DNA from: Tieghemiomyces parasiticus
Taxonomy: Eukaryota; Kickxellomycota; Dimargaritomycetes; Dimargaritales; Dimargaritaceae
Length of the DNA: 26,638 nucleotides
NCBI GenBank assembly: GCA_027575765.1
Contig: JANBPT010000667.1
Location: 1 to 26,638, forward strand
Reading direction: 5' to 3'
Translations under genes and position numbers: made by a program
The notes under the pieces: generated by a model
What the model was told of the DNA's origin: nothing
Database searches by the model: none
Seen by the model: the letters and a program-made list of their open reading frames with translations, nothing else
Shown here: positions 17,210-26,638 of the stretch, one piece after another
How the letters are laid out: the number at the start of each line of letters is the position of its first letter
Numbering within the stretch: the stretch's first letter is position 1

Positions 17210-18550
17210 CGTGGAGGCCTGATAGCTACGAGATTCCGTGCAGAGTCTAGAGGGATGGGGCACTAGTATAGTAAATAACTAACGGCAATGGGAATGAATA
17301 AAAAAAAATATACACGCACACGGCGACAGAGAAGAGAGTCAGGGCGGACAGCGAGTCCAAACGAGCCGGTCGGCTTCTCACCGTTGCTGGACGTGCGGAG
17401 GCTGAAAATGACCTTTGAGCTCACTACCAATGGGCTAATGAGGCTCAGTGACCTGGGCATTCCTAGAGCTATGTCTGTCTCATCCGCAGGCCAGCCAGTC
17501 GCCTTTGCCTACCATCATACTTCCGCTTCTCCCCCTCTCTCCCTCTTATTAGCGCCGTGTAGCCGCTGCCACCCTTTACACTTTGATTTTACGTCGGCCA
17601 TATACGAGTCCGCTGCTGAAGTATGGCGTGTTGCCCTTGACCTGCCCTTGCCTCCACTGGCATCATCGCGGCACCTGAGGTGTGAAAGGGGGTGGTGACG
17701 GTCGGGCTGGATTATAGCTCGCCTATCCTTTACACATCCATATCACTGTGATTGTACAGCCAGCAGGCCCCTTACAAAAAAAACATCCGCTGTGTATGTG
17801 TGTGTGTAGGCTGAATGGGGGCTGCGTGCTTGGGCAGTAGGAATTAATGGCGAGGACCCGTGGGGCGTAGGGGTGATGGTTGACGCCGTCAGAGCTATTG
17901 GGAGTTGGCGGAGTGTCAAGGCGGGATATGAAGGAGTGAGGGGTAAGGTTCACTAGTAGGAATCAGTCGGCGCAAAAAGTGGGCAGGAATAGATAACCCC
18001 AAAGGTTGGGGGTGGCTGTAGACCCTAGATCAAACAATCCCGCCGGGTAGAACGGATGTCCACGGACGGTACCTTAGTCTGGTACGTCCGGATACAGGCA
18101 CTTCGGCACCACCCCCAGCAGTGTAGGTAGCAATCAAACATTCTAGAATTCACAATTAAGTCGAATGGGTGTAATATTGGTACAATGTCATATCCCATCG
18201 GCACGTTTCGACTCGGAAAAGCGGGCATACCGGTAGTCAGTCCCACTGTCGACATCAGCTACTAATCAAACCGGGACGAGATGCCCTGATGATCACCAAA
18301 TCTCAGTATATACTTGAACTCCCAGGCTACACAGCCGACTAGATATCCGAAACAGGAGTTATTACATTTCTTAAAAAATAATGGGGGCAGAATTGTAACT
18401 GTGTGGCGGGGGGGAGAAAAGGGGGGTATAGTAGTAAGAGTTAAAAACGCAACGACTGGTATGGTACAGAGTGTGGTTTAGGCGGGCGTCTGAGATGAAT
18501 TGAGAGAACAAAGGTAGGGTGGGGGGGGCGGCCATCACTTGGGCCACGTA
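17210..18550. other. Intergenic: PH-FYVE promoter and RAD54 3' flank
   Basis: Separates two tandem minus-strand genes. A 136-codon plus-strand frame (17288-17698) starts only 78 bp from the PH-FYVE start and has no family trait. Small features are a short GT run (about 17790-17806) and a run of eight G (18521-18528). No clear AATAAA is seen for RAD54 on the minus strand. Confidence 0.5.
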
Positions 18551-21500
18551 TCAAATCCCCGGGGTGTCGTGCGACTTGTACTGAAAAACGTACGACACGA
18601 GTCCTTCCGAGCATTTCTTAAGCACGCCGTCCTCGGCCTTGTTAAGCTCCATATCGCTAAAGTGGTCCCAAGTCGACGTATCCCCGTAGGCCATGGGCTC
18701 GGGGGCGCGGGCGAACTGGAGGTCACGGGCGCAGCGCCGGCATCGGAACGTGGCGTGGGTGTCCGAGCGGGTATGGGGATCGTACATGAACAACTGGCGG
18801 AGCTGGTCGCGGGAAAAGTGACGTTCCACGTCCTGCTCCTCGTCCACCACGCAACTGCTGAGCGACTGCTTGTGGGACTGCCGTTGGAAAATTTTCTCCT
18901 CGATTGTACCCGTGCCCACAAACCGGTAGATGAAGCACGTCTTCTTTTGGCCATCACGCCACACCCGCGCTAGCGCTTGCTGGTCCGCTGCTGGGTTCCA
19001 GTCCGGGTCGAAGAGGATGAGCCGGTTGGCCCCGATCAAGTTAAGGCCGCACCCGCCGGCCTTGCTGCTGAGCAGAAACACAAACTCGGGACCCTGTGGG
19101 TTGTTGAACTTGTCGACCAGCTGCTGCCGCTTGGCCGTGTTCATGGTCCCGTCGAGGCGGATGGACCCATAGCTATACGCCAGAGATTCGGGAGGAGGGT
19201 ATGCGTAGAGAGAATAGAGTTAGTCCAAAGTGAGGGTACACGTCATTAGAAACGTGGAGATGACCGTTTGAAAAACGGAGAAAGAATATCTTCTCCCTCC
19301 CTCTATCTTACCGTCGAATCTGGCACAAGTGCTCAAAAATATCGAGTGTCTGGGTGTAATTGCTAATTAGCACGATCTTGTCCTTGGTCTGGCTGATCTG
19401 GGCGAGCATCCGGTCGAGCAGTAACATCTTGCCTGAGTATTGTGGGAGCCAAGTGGGCTTGGAGTTGGCCGCGCCCCGGCCACCACCACCGCCGTTCGCG
19501 GGCGGAGGGGGCGGCCACACCGCTTCCGACCCCGGTATGTCGTCGGGGAGGTTAATCAAACCAGGGTGGTTACATAGTTTCTTGAGGATGGTAATGGCAC
19601 GTAGGGATTGGAAGCCACCACCCTCCAGCACATTGGTGACGGATTTGGACTGGATAAACAGTTCATAGAGTTTCTCTTGAATGGGGACCGGGCGGCAAAA
19701 CACCACGTGTTCATACTTGGTCGGCACTAGGAAATCAAGTATGTGCGAGTTGTGGCGGGTGTGGGGGGTTAGCCAGAGGCGACCAAGTGGCACATTTACA
19801 GCTTGGTCTCAATTAGTCAAAATATTAACCGGGACCGGGCCCAATTTACGTCCTAGATCCCAAACAGCACTTACAGTATTTCGATAGGAGGTCATTGGTG
19901 CGGCGGATAATGAACTTATTGGCAAGAATGGCCAGCTCAGCCAGCTTCTGGTCGCTAAGCAGGCGTTCCTGATCCGTGGCGCAGGCGTCACGGCCGCGCA
20001 GGATGGGTATCTCGAAATTTTTGCGGAATTCGACGGGGGTCCCGAGAAGACCGGGGTTGACAAAGTTGAGTAGGGCCAGGAATTCCAACAAACCGTTCTG
20101 GATAGGCGTACCGGTCATACAAACCCGCCGCTGCACCTGCAGCTGGTTAAGCGCCTGGAAGGTCTGTGAGTTGGCGTTCTTGAGCCGGTGGCCCTCGTCG
20201 CAGAGTAGCAGGCCAATGGGACCCTTGTTAAGGATGTTGATGTTGGTTCGGAGCGTCTCGTAGGAAATAATGAGGACTAACGGGGGAAATAGAGAACAGG
20301 ATGCGAGGTACGGTGAGCCAGTATACAACGTTCGGTAGGTTAGATTAGATCGCGGGCAAATGCGCAAGTGAGCGAAAGAAAAAAAAAACTCTGCTCAGTT
20401 GGCCTACCCAGCGACGGCGTGAAATTTACCTGGCTGGGTGTTCATGCGTCCACGGCTACTCATAAAGTGATGCAGGCTCTTGGTGACCTTCTCCTTCGAT
20501 TCCTTGTTGTCACAGGCGTACGGACTGATGCGTACCGATCCCAGCCATTTGACTAAGAGGTGGGAGGTACGTTGACAGGGGGGGGGTCATGCGTTGGTTA
20601 GTAAACGCAAGCCTAAATCGACCACCCAAAACGATGACCACGTATTGCGAAGCATAGGAATGTCTGGCTATACTTACCAAGTTCGTTGGCCCAATTGCGG
20701 ACCAAGCTGCTCGGGCACACCACGATGCACTTGTCAATCCAGGGCTTGGCCGGATCGGGCGACTGTTTCAAAAGGGTCCACATTAGCGCAATACATTGGA
20801 GCTGGTATTGGTGCAGAGGTACAGGCCGAATGGTGGTTAGTTAACCGGCACGGCGGATAGCCTCACACGTACACACTTGTTACTGGTCTTTAGCATATCT
20901 GCACTTACCGTCTTTCCGAGGCCCATTTCGTCAGCCATGATACACCCGTATGCGTTTTCCACGATACGGCCTGTCACGCAGTTGTATAGAAACTTGACGC
21001 CTTCGACCTGGTGGGGCCGGAGTTTCTTACCCAGAATCGGGTCGACGATGACATGGACCTGGGGTTTATGAGGCGAAACACTGCTAGTCGTTGCAGTAGC
21101 CGAGCCAGCCGCGGGAGAGACCCCACCGATAGTCAAGCGGACCGGTGCACGGCTGGTCACCAGAGCAGCGGTCGCAGACCCCGACCCGATGCGCAGTTTC
21201 TCCGATTCGGTAAGCTGGGGAGGCTCGTACAGGATCACGGCGTCCTCGGCGGTGGGGTCATGCAGCGGTCGCTGATTGAGATTGATGCGTCGCCGGACAC
21301 CTAGAGCCCGACTAGGACCCCGTGGGGACATTAGGCTACCATCCCCGCCGGCGGCTTCGTCCTTCGGCCCGCCACCTATGGGCTGATCCTCCCCCGGTTT
21401 CTTGAGGAAGGGCGTGCGGAAGGGCTTGCGAATCGAATTGAGCGTGCGTAACGACGTACCGCAGAAGATACCATTGCTTTGGGCCGCAGGGGTGGCGGCA

Positions 21501-21892
21501 GCTGTACCGGCCGGTTCGTCGTTTTCGGACGAAGGGGCCGGGGTTGCTGGCGAGGCTGCTGGGCCCTTGATCTTCCGCTTTATGCTCGGCGTAGCGGCGA
21601 CCCCGGCCAAGGTTCGCACCCCTCCCTTCGCCGAAGAGGGCGTCCGAGCCTTGCCGTTAGGTTTTGCTGGACCCTTAAACTCGTCCTCGCTCCCACTGCC
21701 CTCTGGTTCGGTGGCCGTCAGACTGCCATCAGATACGTCCTCCGCGTCCAGCTTCAGGGCAGGGGCCTGATTCGGTTTGGCGCGCTTACGCGGGGAGGCC
21801 CTCCGCGCCTGCTTCCGTACGGGTATTGTGGGTCCGTCGGAAAAGTCCGAGTCGCTGGAGGCAAGCGAGATGGGAGATTCCAAGGCCGCCAT
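18551..21892 (-). CDS. RAD54: DNA repair and recombination protein Rad54, six exons
   Basis: A Swi2/Snf2 dsDNA translocase that works with Rad51 in homologous recombination in the nucleus. Exons on the minus strand: 21892-20909, 20801-20678, 20552-20430, 20276-19875, 19726-19312 and 19172-18551. They join in frame to 889 aa, near the 898 aa of budding-yeast Rad54. Motifs: DEMGLGKT Walker A (321-328), DEGH box (437-440), [18 protein letters not shown] (718-728) and [11 protein letters not shown] (748-758). The Rad54-type block [20 protein letters not shown] and the conserved C-terminal tail (SDTH, CRRC) set it apart from other Snf2 proteins. The first 290 residues are basic, Ser/Pro-rich and likely disordered. 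A Pro/Gly insertion (about 612-637) sits in the second lobe. The frame runs upstream to 22015 but begins with TTG, so ATG 21892 (A at -3) is preferred. Introns (107-153 bp) contain CTAAC branch sites. Confidence 0.95.
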
Positions 21893-22687
21893 TATATGGG
21901 CGGGGTGGTGGCTCAAGGGCGTTTCTTTAGCTGCGGACCGACGGGTAAGGCTGGAGGCAAGGAAGCCGACGGGTCGGTGGGAAGGGAGGGGAAAGGAGGA
22001 GCTACCTGATCGCAAGGACAGGAAATGAGGCCCTTAGGCGAGGGCCTACACGGTGGGCGGGGTTGGTAAACAGACCCAATGAGAGGCAGGAGTGTAGGTG
22101 GGATAGGCCGGGAGCTGCCGCAGCAATAGTCGGGCGCGGGAAAGGGCGCCGGGGTGGAATCGGTCAAGGTGATTTAAAGGGTTGCAGAGGTGGACAAGTC
22201 TCAAGGGTGTATGTTGGGCGTGGTGGCCAGAGTGCATATACGGTGGAAGGAAAAAGCGAAGGAAGGGACGGCCAACGCGATGTGTGGCAAAGGCTTCCAC
22301 ACAGCTTGAATGGTGGGGCACTGTACCTGCTGCGGTGGCAGATACGACCCCCTCCTCTCTCCTACTTGCAGGACCACACACAGGTAATGCCAGCTGGGCG
22401 GTACGCGACTGCCCACCATCCGAGGAGGAAACCATGGCGATGCTTTCAGTGGCACACAACTAAACTCCGCCCCTGCTTTGTGGGCCTGGGACCTTGGCGC
22501 TCCAGTAGGCCCTCAGGGCGGGAGTTGGCCTGCCGCAGTCGCCAGCTCTATGCCATGTACCACCGGGGCACCGGGCCTTTGACTTTCGGATCGGCTTGGG
22601 AATCTCAGGGTACCTATCGCCTCCAGTAGATCGGAGTACACGCCCATTCCAGCGAAACATATATTCTCAGTTCTCCCAAACGTGTGG

Positions 22688-22765
22688 TACTACACACTGT
22701 GTACTATTACTTACAAATGAGTTTGCGCCATGCGATGATGGATAGCACACCGCCAGTGTGTAGTA
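22688..22765. repeat. 12-bp perfect inverted repeat, 54-bp loop
   Basis: TACTACACACTG (22688-22699) is the exact reverse complement of CAGTGTGTAGTA (22754-22765). Three further outer positions could pair as G-U in RNA. A smaller CGCCA/TGGCG pair overlaps the right arm. Confidence 0.5.
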
Positions 22766-23045
22766 TTGGCGGCGCGTATCCCGTGAATTTGCGTTTCAAT
22801 GGAAGCAAATGTTGCTTTTAACGAGCCGAGCCGTTTGCGTGTGCGTTTGCATCAATGAACATACGGCAAAGTGAGAAATAGCAGAATGGCAGAAGGTCGA
22901 GCCTACTAGTATGTTGTCTCGCAGCAGGCTGCAGTTATCCATTCCATTTCTTAGAGGAGGCTTCTCTGCTCAGCCATCAATGGCACTGACCTAGGCTGGT
23001 ATGGAAAGTAGCGTCTACCTGGCACTGTCGGTGCGGCTCGAGGAC

Positions 23046-23122
23046 CTGGCGCCAGCGACATCAGCAGGCGCAACGCAGTATTCACTCGTTCTGGCGCAAA
23101 ATATCCATATCAGCAGGCGCAA
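23046..23122. repeat. Degenerate tandem repeat of about 45-49 bp (CTGGCGC / ATCAGCAGGCGCAA)
   Basis: CTGGCGC occurs at 23046 and 23091, and the 14-mer ATCAGCAGGCGCAA at 23060 and 23109, in the same order and strand. The copies are 45 and 49 bp apart, so this looks like a decayed two-copy tandem duplication beyond the eIF5 poly(A) signal or in its 3' flank. Confidence 0.5.
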
Positions 23123-23210
23123 AAATAAATCTACTACTATGCTAACACCTCTGCAAAATACAGGAGTTGAATGGAGTCCTGAACCTACCAAGTTGTATGG
23201 CTGGCAAATG

Positions 23211-23216
23211 TTTATT
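23211..23216 (-). promoter_or_regulatory. Poly(A) signal AATAAA of eIF5 gene
   Basis: TTTATT on the plus strand, AATAAA on the minus strand, 118 nt past the eIF5 stop codon. Confidence 0.5.
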
Positions 23217-23333
23217 GATCAAGCGAGGATGCAAACGTGGAGGGGACGAAAAGAAAAGATGTGCGAAGGATGTAGAAAAGCGGGAAGTAGAGCGCTTGTT
23301 ACATGGTGACCAGCGCACTACCGATACACGGGA

Positions 23334-24551
23334 CTATTCCTCATCGCTGTCCTCCTCGGACTCCTCGTCGGCCTCCTTAAGCCACTGGATGAAAGGCTCG
23401 GCCTTGGTACGGAGAAGCTTGCTGGTCTCGCGGTCGACGTACTTCTTGCTGGGCTTGGCAGCCCACTTGTCGAACGTCGCCTCCTCGACCAGGTCGAGGT
23501 TGTAGACAGTCAGGAAGATACTGGTCGTCTTGGACAGTAGCTCGTCGCGGTATTTAACGCCAATCAGGCGCTCCAAACCGCCCAGGATCGAGCGCTGGTG
23601 CTTGTCGGTGTTACCGAAGGCCAAGAGCAGCTTCTGATATTTGGCGAGCTGGGCCAGCACGTCGGTAGTAAACAGGGCTTGCACAAGCACCTCGATGGCG
23701 CGATGCTTACCCCATACCTGCAGCGTCTCGGCTTGGGCCCGGATCTCGGATGGGGCAGCGTCCGGATGGGCTGTCAGGTAGTCTCCAAACTCGTCGTACT
23801 TGCTGGTGCCGGCACCTTCGATGCCCTCGTCGTCGTCGTCACCGGCGATAATGAGCTTGTTCTGGAGGCGGCTGGTCAGCTGCTCCTGGCGGGCGCGAAT
23901 TGCCTCCGCCGACATGTCGTCTACGGCCCAGTCGTCGTCGTCGTTGACGTCTTGGGCCGAGGGTAGGTCGGCGGCTTCCGCCACGATGCGTCGGGTCAGT
24001 TCGTCGTCGGACCCGGCCTCTTCGAGCTCGGCGTCGTCACTGCCCAGGCCAGCGGCCCCGGCTCCAGCACTGGCACCGGCCACATCGCGCTTGCGGCCCT
24101 TCTTTCCCGTCTCAGGCGGGTTCTTGAGGATGAAGGTGGTCAGCTTGTGGCGCATTTCCACATTGGTGCGCTGACCGCATGCCTTACAGTCACGAATGAT
24201 AGTCTGATCCTTCTGGATGATTAGGTCCGTCTCGGGATTCTTGCACGATGCGCACAACACATACTTATCGATGAAACCATCCAGTAGGGTTTGCAGTTTG
24301 TCGGCATCGTGCGAGCCGTTCACAATGTATCGGTCGGCCTTGGCTTCGCACTTGACCTGGGCGCCCAATTCGCACCCAAAGTATTTAGTCGGGTAGGCCG
24401 GCGGGCGGCACAGGGAGCGAGCAATATCCGACATGTTGGGGATGACGGTCTTGATACCGTTGCCCTTGCCCTCGATCTTGGACATGAGCTTGGGCATCTT
24501 GTAACGGTAATACGAGTCCTTGACATCGCGGCGAATGTTAATGGTAGCCAT
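23334..24551 (-). CDS. TIF5: Translation initiation factor eIF5, 405 aa
   Basis: GTPase-activating protein for eIF2 in the 43S/48S preinitiation complex; it promotes GTP hydrolysis and start-codon choice. A single exon from caccATGg. The N-terminal eIF5/eIF2-beta domain (1-145) has YYRYKMPKL, in which Arg16 corresponds to the essential Arg15 of yeast eIF5. It also has a C4 zinc finger (Cys100, Cys103, Cys122, Cys125). A charged linker with acidic patches spans about 150-245. The C-terminal W2/HEAT domain (about 250-395) carries the two aromatic/acidic boxes, around VYNLDLVEEATFDKW and AEPFIQWLKEADEE, which bind eIF2-beta, eIF1 and eIF3. The protein ends in an acidic tail. Length equals the yeast protein (405 aa). 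It is divergent from SEC8, with 1.6 kb between. Confidence 0.97.
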   Translation of the reverse strand: MATINIRRDVKDSYYRYKMPKLMSKIEGKGNGIKTVIPNMSDIARSLCRPPAYPTKYFGCELGAQVKCEAKADRYIVNGSHDADKLQTLLDGFIDKYVLCASCKNPETDLIIQKDQTIIRDCKACGQRTNVEMRHKLTTFILKNPPETGKKGRKRDVAGASAGAGAAGLGSDDAELEEAGSDDELTRRIVAEAADLPSAQDVNDDDDWAVDDMSAEAIRARQEQLTSRLQNKLIIAGDDDDEGIEGAGTSKYDEFGDYLTAHPDAAPSEIRAQAETLQVWGKHRAIEVLVQALFTTDVLAQLAKYQKLLLAFGNTDKHQRSILGGLERLIGVKYRDELLSKTTSIFLTVYNLDLVEEATFDKWAAKPSKKYVDRETSKLLRTKAEPFIQWLKEADEESEEDSDEE

Positions 24552-26168
24552 GGTGAAAGAAAGTTACGGTAAGAGTTTGAAGGGTAAACGGTAGCGTTTT
24601 TAAACGCATGGAGTGGGGTGGGGTGGTGGAGCGTGAAAAGAACTTGAGCGCCAACGTGGAAGGAAAGGTAGCGGCGACCCGAGGGGACAGGTCGGGGACG
24701 ATTTAGTGTGAGGGGGAATAGGTAAGAGCAGCGACGGGTTGCTGGCAAGCGAACAGGACAACAGCAAGAATTCGGACTGGGAGGGCGGAATAGGAGATGG
24801 GAAAGGATGAGAATCAGATGAATGGAGGGCGGACAAAGTTAAGGAAGGGAATCGAGATATCGGAAAGGGTCAAGAGGGTACTATAGAGGAGCCTACCAGG
24901 ACCGGAACGGGCAGAAAAGACCACTGAGAGAATTGACCGGTGAGGGTCAGCAGCACTCCAGTTCCTAGGAGGGGTGGGTGGGGGGGGGAGATTCACGCTG
25001 AATCGGGGAGGGGGGACTGTATGCGTCAGCTTTGGGACTACATTTTGTCTCCCGCACCCCCACGAGCTATGTATGAGCTTAGCTCTCGTCTCGTCCAGCC
25101 TGTCAAACGAACCAGTGCGCCTTACAAGCTGACGGACCGCCGCGTCGCTCTTTAACAAAGGCAGTCGATCCGACCCACTCGAACTAGCCCCCGAATGGGG
25201 CTGTCGCGCCGACATAGTCGGTAGGTAGAGCAGCTGCGGTTCACGACCTCATGGTTGCCAAACCCCTCCCCCCCCCCGCTTCTTATTGCCTATAGCCAAT
25301 TAGGTTGGCTGGAAGGCCATGCGGGCATCTGTGCCGGCCATGTCGAAAAATTTAAGCGCTCCTGGGTCCAAATAAAATCCCGAGGCCATTCCGAAGGGGC
25401 AGGCGGTCACGTGAAAAAATGACAGGTCTATCGTACGCAATTGAGTTAACCGTGGTGCCAGGTCCACCTGGCGGATTCCGTACGGACCTGCCAACGATCC
25501 ACCTTGGCAAGGTTTGCTAGATGGGTGCAGAAGCCAACTCAACAGTGACACAAACCGAGGCATAGCCCTGCCTTCTTTGCCGTAGCAACCAAACCGGCCA
25601 GATCTCCTAGACGCCCCAACTATGAAGAGGGTTAAAAGGTTGGGTTCCGAAATCAGATATTAGCGCCAGCAGATCGACTGTGCCAGCCAAGTCATACGCC
25701 ACTGGCCAGGAACCACTACTAACGACTCGGATATGCCACATGGATGATAGTATATCAGGAGAGGGGTAGTATTGCCAGGTATTTGTACTGTTGAGCAAGG
25801 GCGCTGGCCCCTCCCTTCCCCCCCCCCCCCATCCCAATAAAACCTGCTTTCCTCCACACGCCTACCACCGTCACAGTTGTGACAGTTAGGCTGAAACGAT
25901 AACTCCGCTGGACACCAAGGGCCTAGCGCTGCTCATTCCTAACCAGGGGCCAGCCCTCAGACCTCACCTTACCCGCGGTTTTGTACAGCGGCTACACCTT
26001 GCCGCCATACCGCCCCCCATCCCTACATGTGCTCCCTAACCTAGCACCGCCTACTCATCCTCTCTCATCACGCCATTCCGACTCGCCCGTGAACTGCACC
26101 CCTCCCTTTTACCCAAGTCTCATCGCCACACGCCTCCGTGCGCGCTCCGACCTCAAAGTCTATGCGCT
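24552..26168. other. Divergent intergenic region between eIF5 and SEC8
   Basis: Contains both promoters. Long homopolymer tracts lie at 24980-24988 (G9), 25268-25277 (C10) and 25818-25830 (C13). Pyrimidine-rich sequence before 26169 fits a SEC8 initiation region. Two minus-strand frames in the middle (25300-25563 and 25607-25837) are listed separately as a doubtful feature. No RNA gene is seen. Confidence 0.5.
25300..25837 (-). pseudogene. Possible gene remnant: two minus-strand frames
   Basis: Two neighbouring open stretches on the minus strand, 25837-25607 (76 codons) and 25563-25300 (87 codons, ATG start), look more protein-like than random frames here. Both contain a similar spaced pattern, DLAGTVDLLALISDFGTQPF and VDLAPRLTQLRTIDLSFF...CPFG. 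They are in different frames, with a stop between them and no good splice pair that I can see. An AATAAG follows the second stop on the minus strand. They may be exons of an uncharacterised gene, a decayed gene, or chance. I recognise no family. Confidence 0.18.
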
Positions 26169-26638
26169 ATGTCTCATCCCTATGATGCCGGTATCAAGCC
26201 GCTGCAGCGCGCCGAGCACGCTATCTACGAAATTGAGCGCAATTGGGGGTTCATGACAGAAGAAGACTTCAACCCCGTCCCCTTGGCCCTGCAGCTCATG
26301 GACAGCCGGTCCACCGGTCGCAGCTACCACGAGTTCATGCGCTACTTTGACACTCTGGACGACTCCCTCAAGGACATCGTTGACGAGTATTACCAAGGCT
26401 TTAATAATTCTATCATGTCGTTTGGCGAAATTAAGGATAAACTGACCGGTAGGTTAGTGGTGCTTCTTCGCCCTGCGTGACCACTACCAAACGCCACGGA
26501 AGCTAGAGCCCCCCCCCCATTGTAGCCAGCGCCACTCTCCCCCTAACTCATACCAACTCCGACTTTTTGTTACACCTCCCTTGCTTCATGACCCTGTCTT
26601 TGCAATAGAGACCCAGGATACCGTCAAGGAAGTCCAAG
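26169..26638 (+). CDS. SEC8: Exocyst complex component Sec8, 5' part only
   Basis: A subunit of the exocyst, which tethers secretory vesicles at the plasma membrane. Exon 1 is 26169-26448 and exon 2 begins at 26609 and runs off the window; the intron (160 bp, GT-AG) contains CTAAC near 26539 and a run of ten C. The 103 visible residues match the fungal Sec8 N-terminus: an acidic/aromatic start (ERNWGFMTEEDFNPVPLALQ), the LMDSRSTGRSYHEF stretch, then a helical segment (DDSLKDIVDEYYQGFNNSI) that passes across the splice into ETQDTVKEVQ. That helix belongs to the N-terminal coiled coil used for exocyst assembly. The start is the first ATG in frame. The remaining, much larger part of the protein lies outside the window. 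Confidence 0.85.

Larger units (their letters stand above)
21893..23333. other. Intergenic: RAD54 promoter and eIF5 3' flank
   Basis: Holds the upstream region of RAD54 and the 3' flank of eIF5, both minus-strand. It contains a 12-bp inverted repeat (22688-22765), a degenerate tandem repeat (23046-23122) and the eIF5 poly(A) signal. The 188-codon plus-strand frame at 22063-22629 has no recognisable domain, and I do not call it a gene. Confidence 0.5.

Noticed and set aside
17210..17263. PH-FYVE frame extended to 17263 (18 more residues)
   Set aside because: The extension begins with GTG, not ATG. The first ATG is at 17209 in a good context.
17288..17698. 136-codon plus-strand frame starting with ATG
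   Set aside because: It lies in the presumed promoter and leader of the PH-FYVE gene, has no family trait, and looks like chance.
21893..22015. RAD54 frame extended to 22015 (41 more residues)
   Set aside because: The extension begins with TTG. ATG 21892 is the first in frame and has A at -3.
22063..22629. 188-codon plus-strand frame upstream of RAD54
   Set aside because: Composition is Arg/Gly/Trp-rich and random-looking; competing frames of similar length exist on both strands.
25170..25195. TTCGA-like T-loop candidates for tRNA (here and at about 6368, 8915, 12798)
   Set aside because: The flanking five-base stems do not pair, and no D-arm or acceptor stem can be drawn.

Overview
The window is nuclear DNA of a fungus. 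Coding exons are GC-rich. Introns are 107-238 bp, begin GT and end AG, and nearly all carry a CTAAC-type branch site. Start codons sit in Kozak-like contexts, poly(A) signals are AATAAA, and the identified genes (RAD54, eIF5, Sec8, PPCDC) are eukaryotic. Sec8 and Rad54 look most like fungal versions. Short introns, a compact single-domain PPCDC and a PH-FYVE protein fit an early-diverging (zygomycete-grade) fungus, but this is inference and I cannot name a species.

Left part (1-4700): a one-exon gene of unknown function (281-853); a five-exon phosphopantothenoylcysteine decarboxylase of coenzyme A synthesis (1432-2759); and a two-exon MoCF/CinA-type nucleotide-binding protein with a possible mitochondrial presequence (3385-4696). 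All three read rightward.

Middle part (4700-13300): a gene-poor block with three one-exon genes far apart, each predicting a signal peptide and none belonging to a family I recognise: a 357-aa basic/acidic/Ala-Pro-Gln protein (6975-8048), a 205-aa Pro/Gly/Tyr/Asn protein (10900-11517) and a 187-aa protein with two mature cysteines (11856-12419, minus). Two stretches of more than 2 kb (4697-6974 and 8049-10899) hold no gene I can support.

Right part (13300-26638): housekeeping genes. On the minus strand are a 1291-aa PH-FYVE protein (13334-17209), six-exon RAD54 for homologous recombination (18551-21892) and one-exon eIF5 for translation initiation (23334-24551). The 5' end of exocyst subunit SEC8 (26169 to the window edge) reads rightward.

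Nothing suggests an operon or gene cluster with a shared pathway, and I see no transposon, CRISPR array, rRNA or tRNA. The reconstructed exon joins keep frame throughout (194 aa PPCDC, 889 aa Rad54). The most novel material is the run of three unrecognised secreted proteins. Smaller points are a poly(A) signal overlapping a stop codon, dyad structures in two upstream regions, dual starts in the MoCF gene, and long G/C homopolymer tracts found only outside exons.
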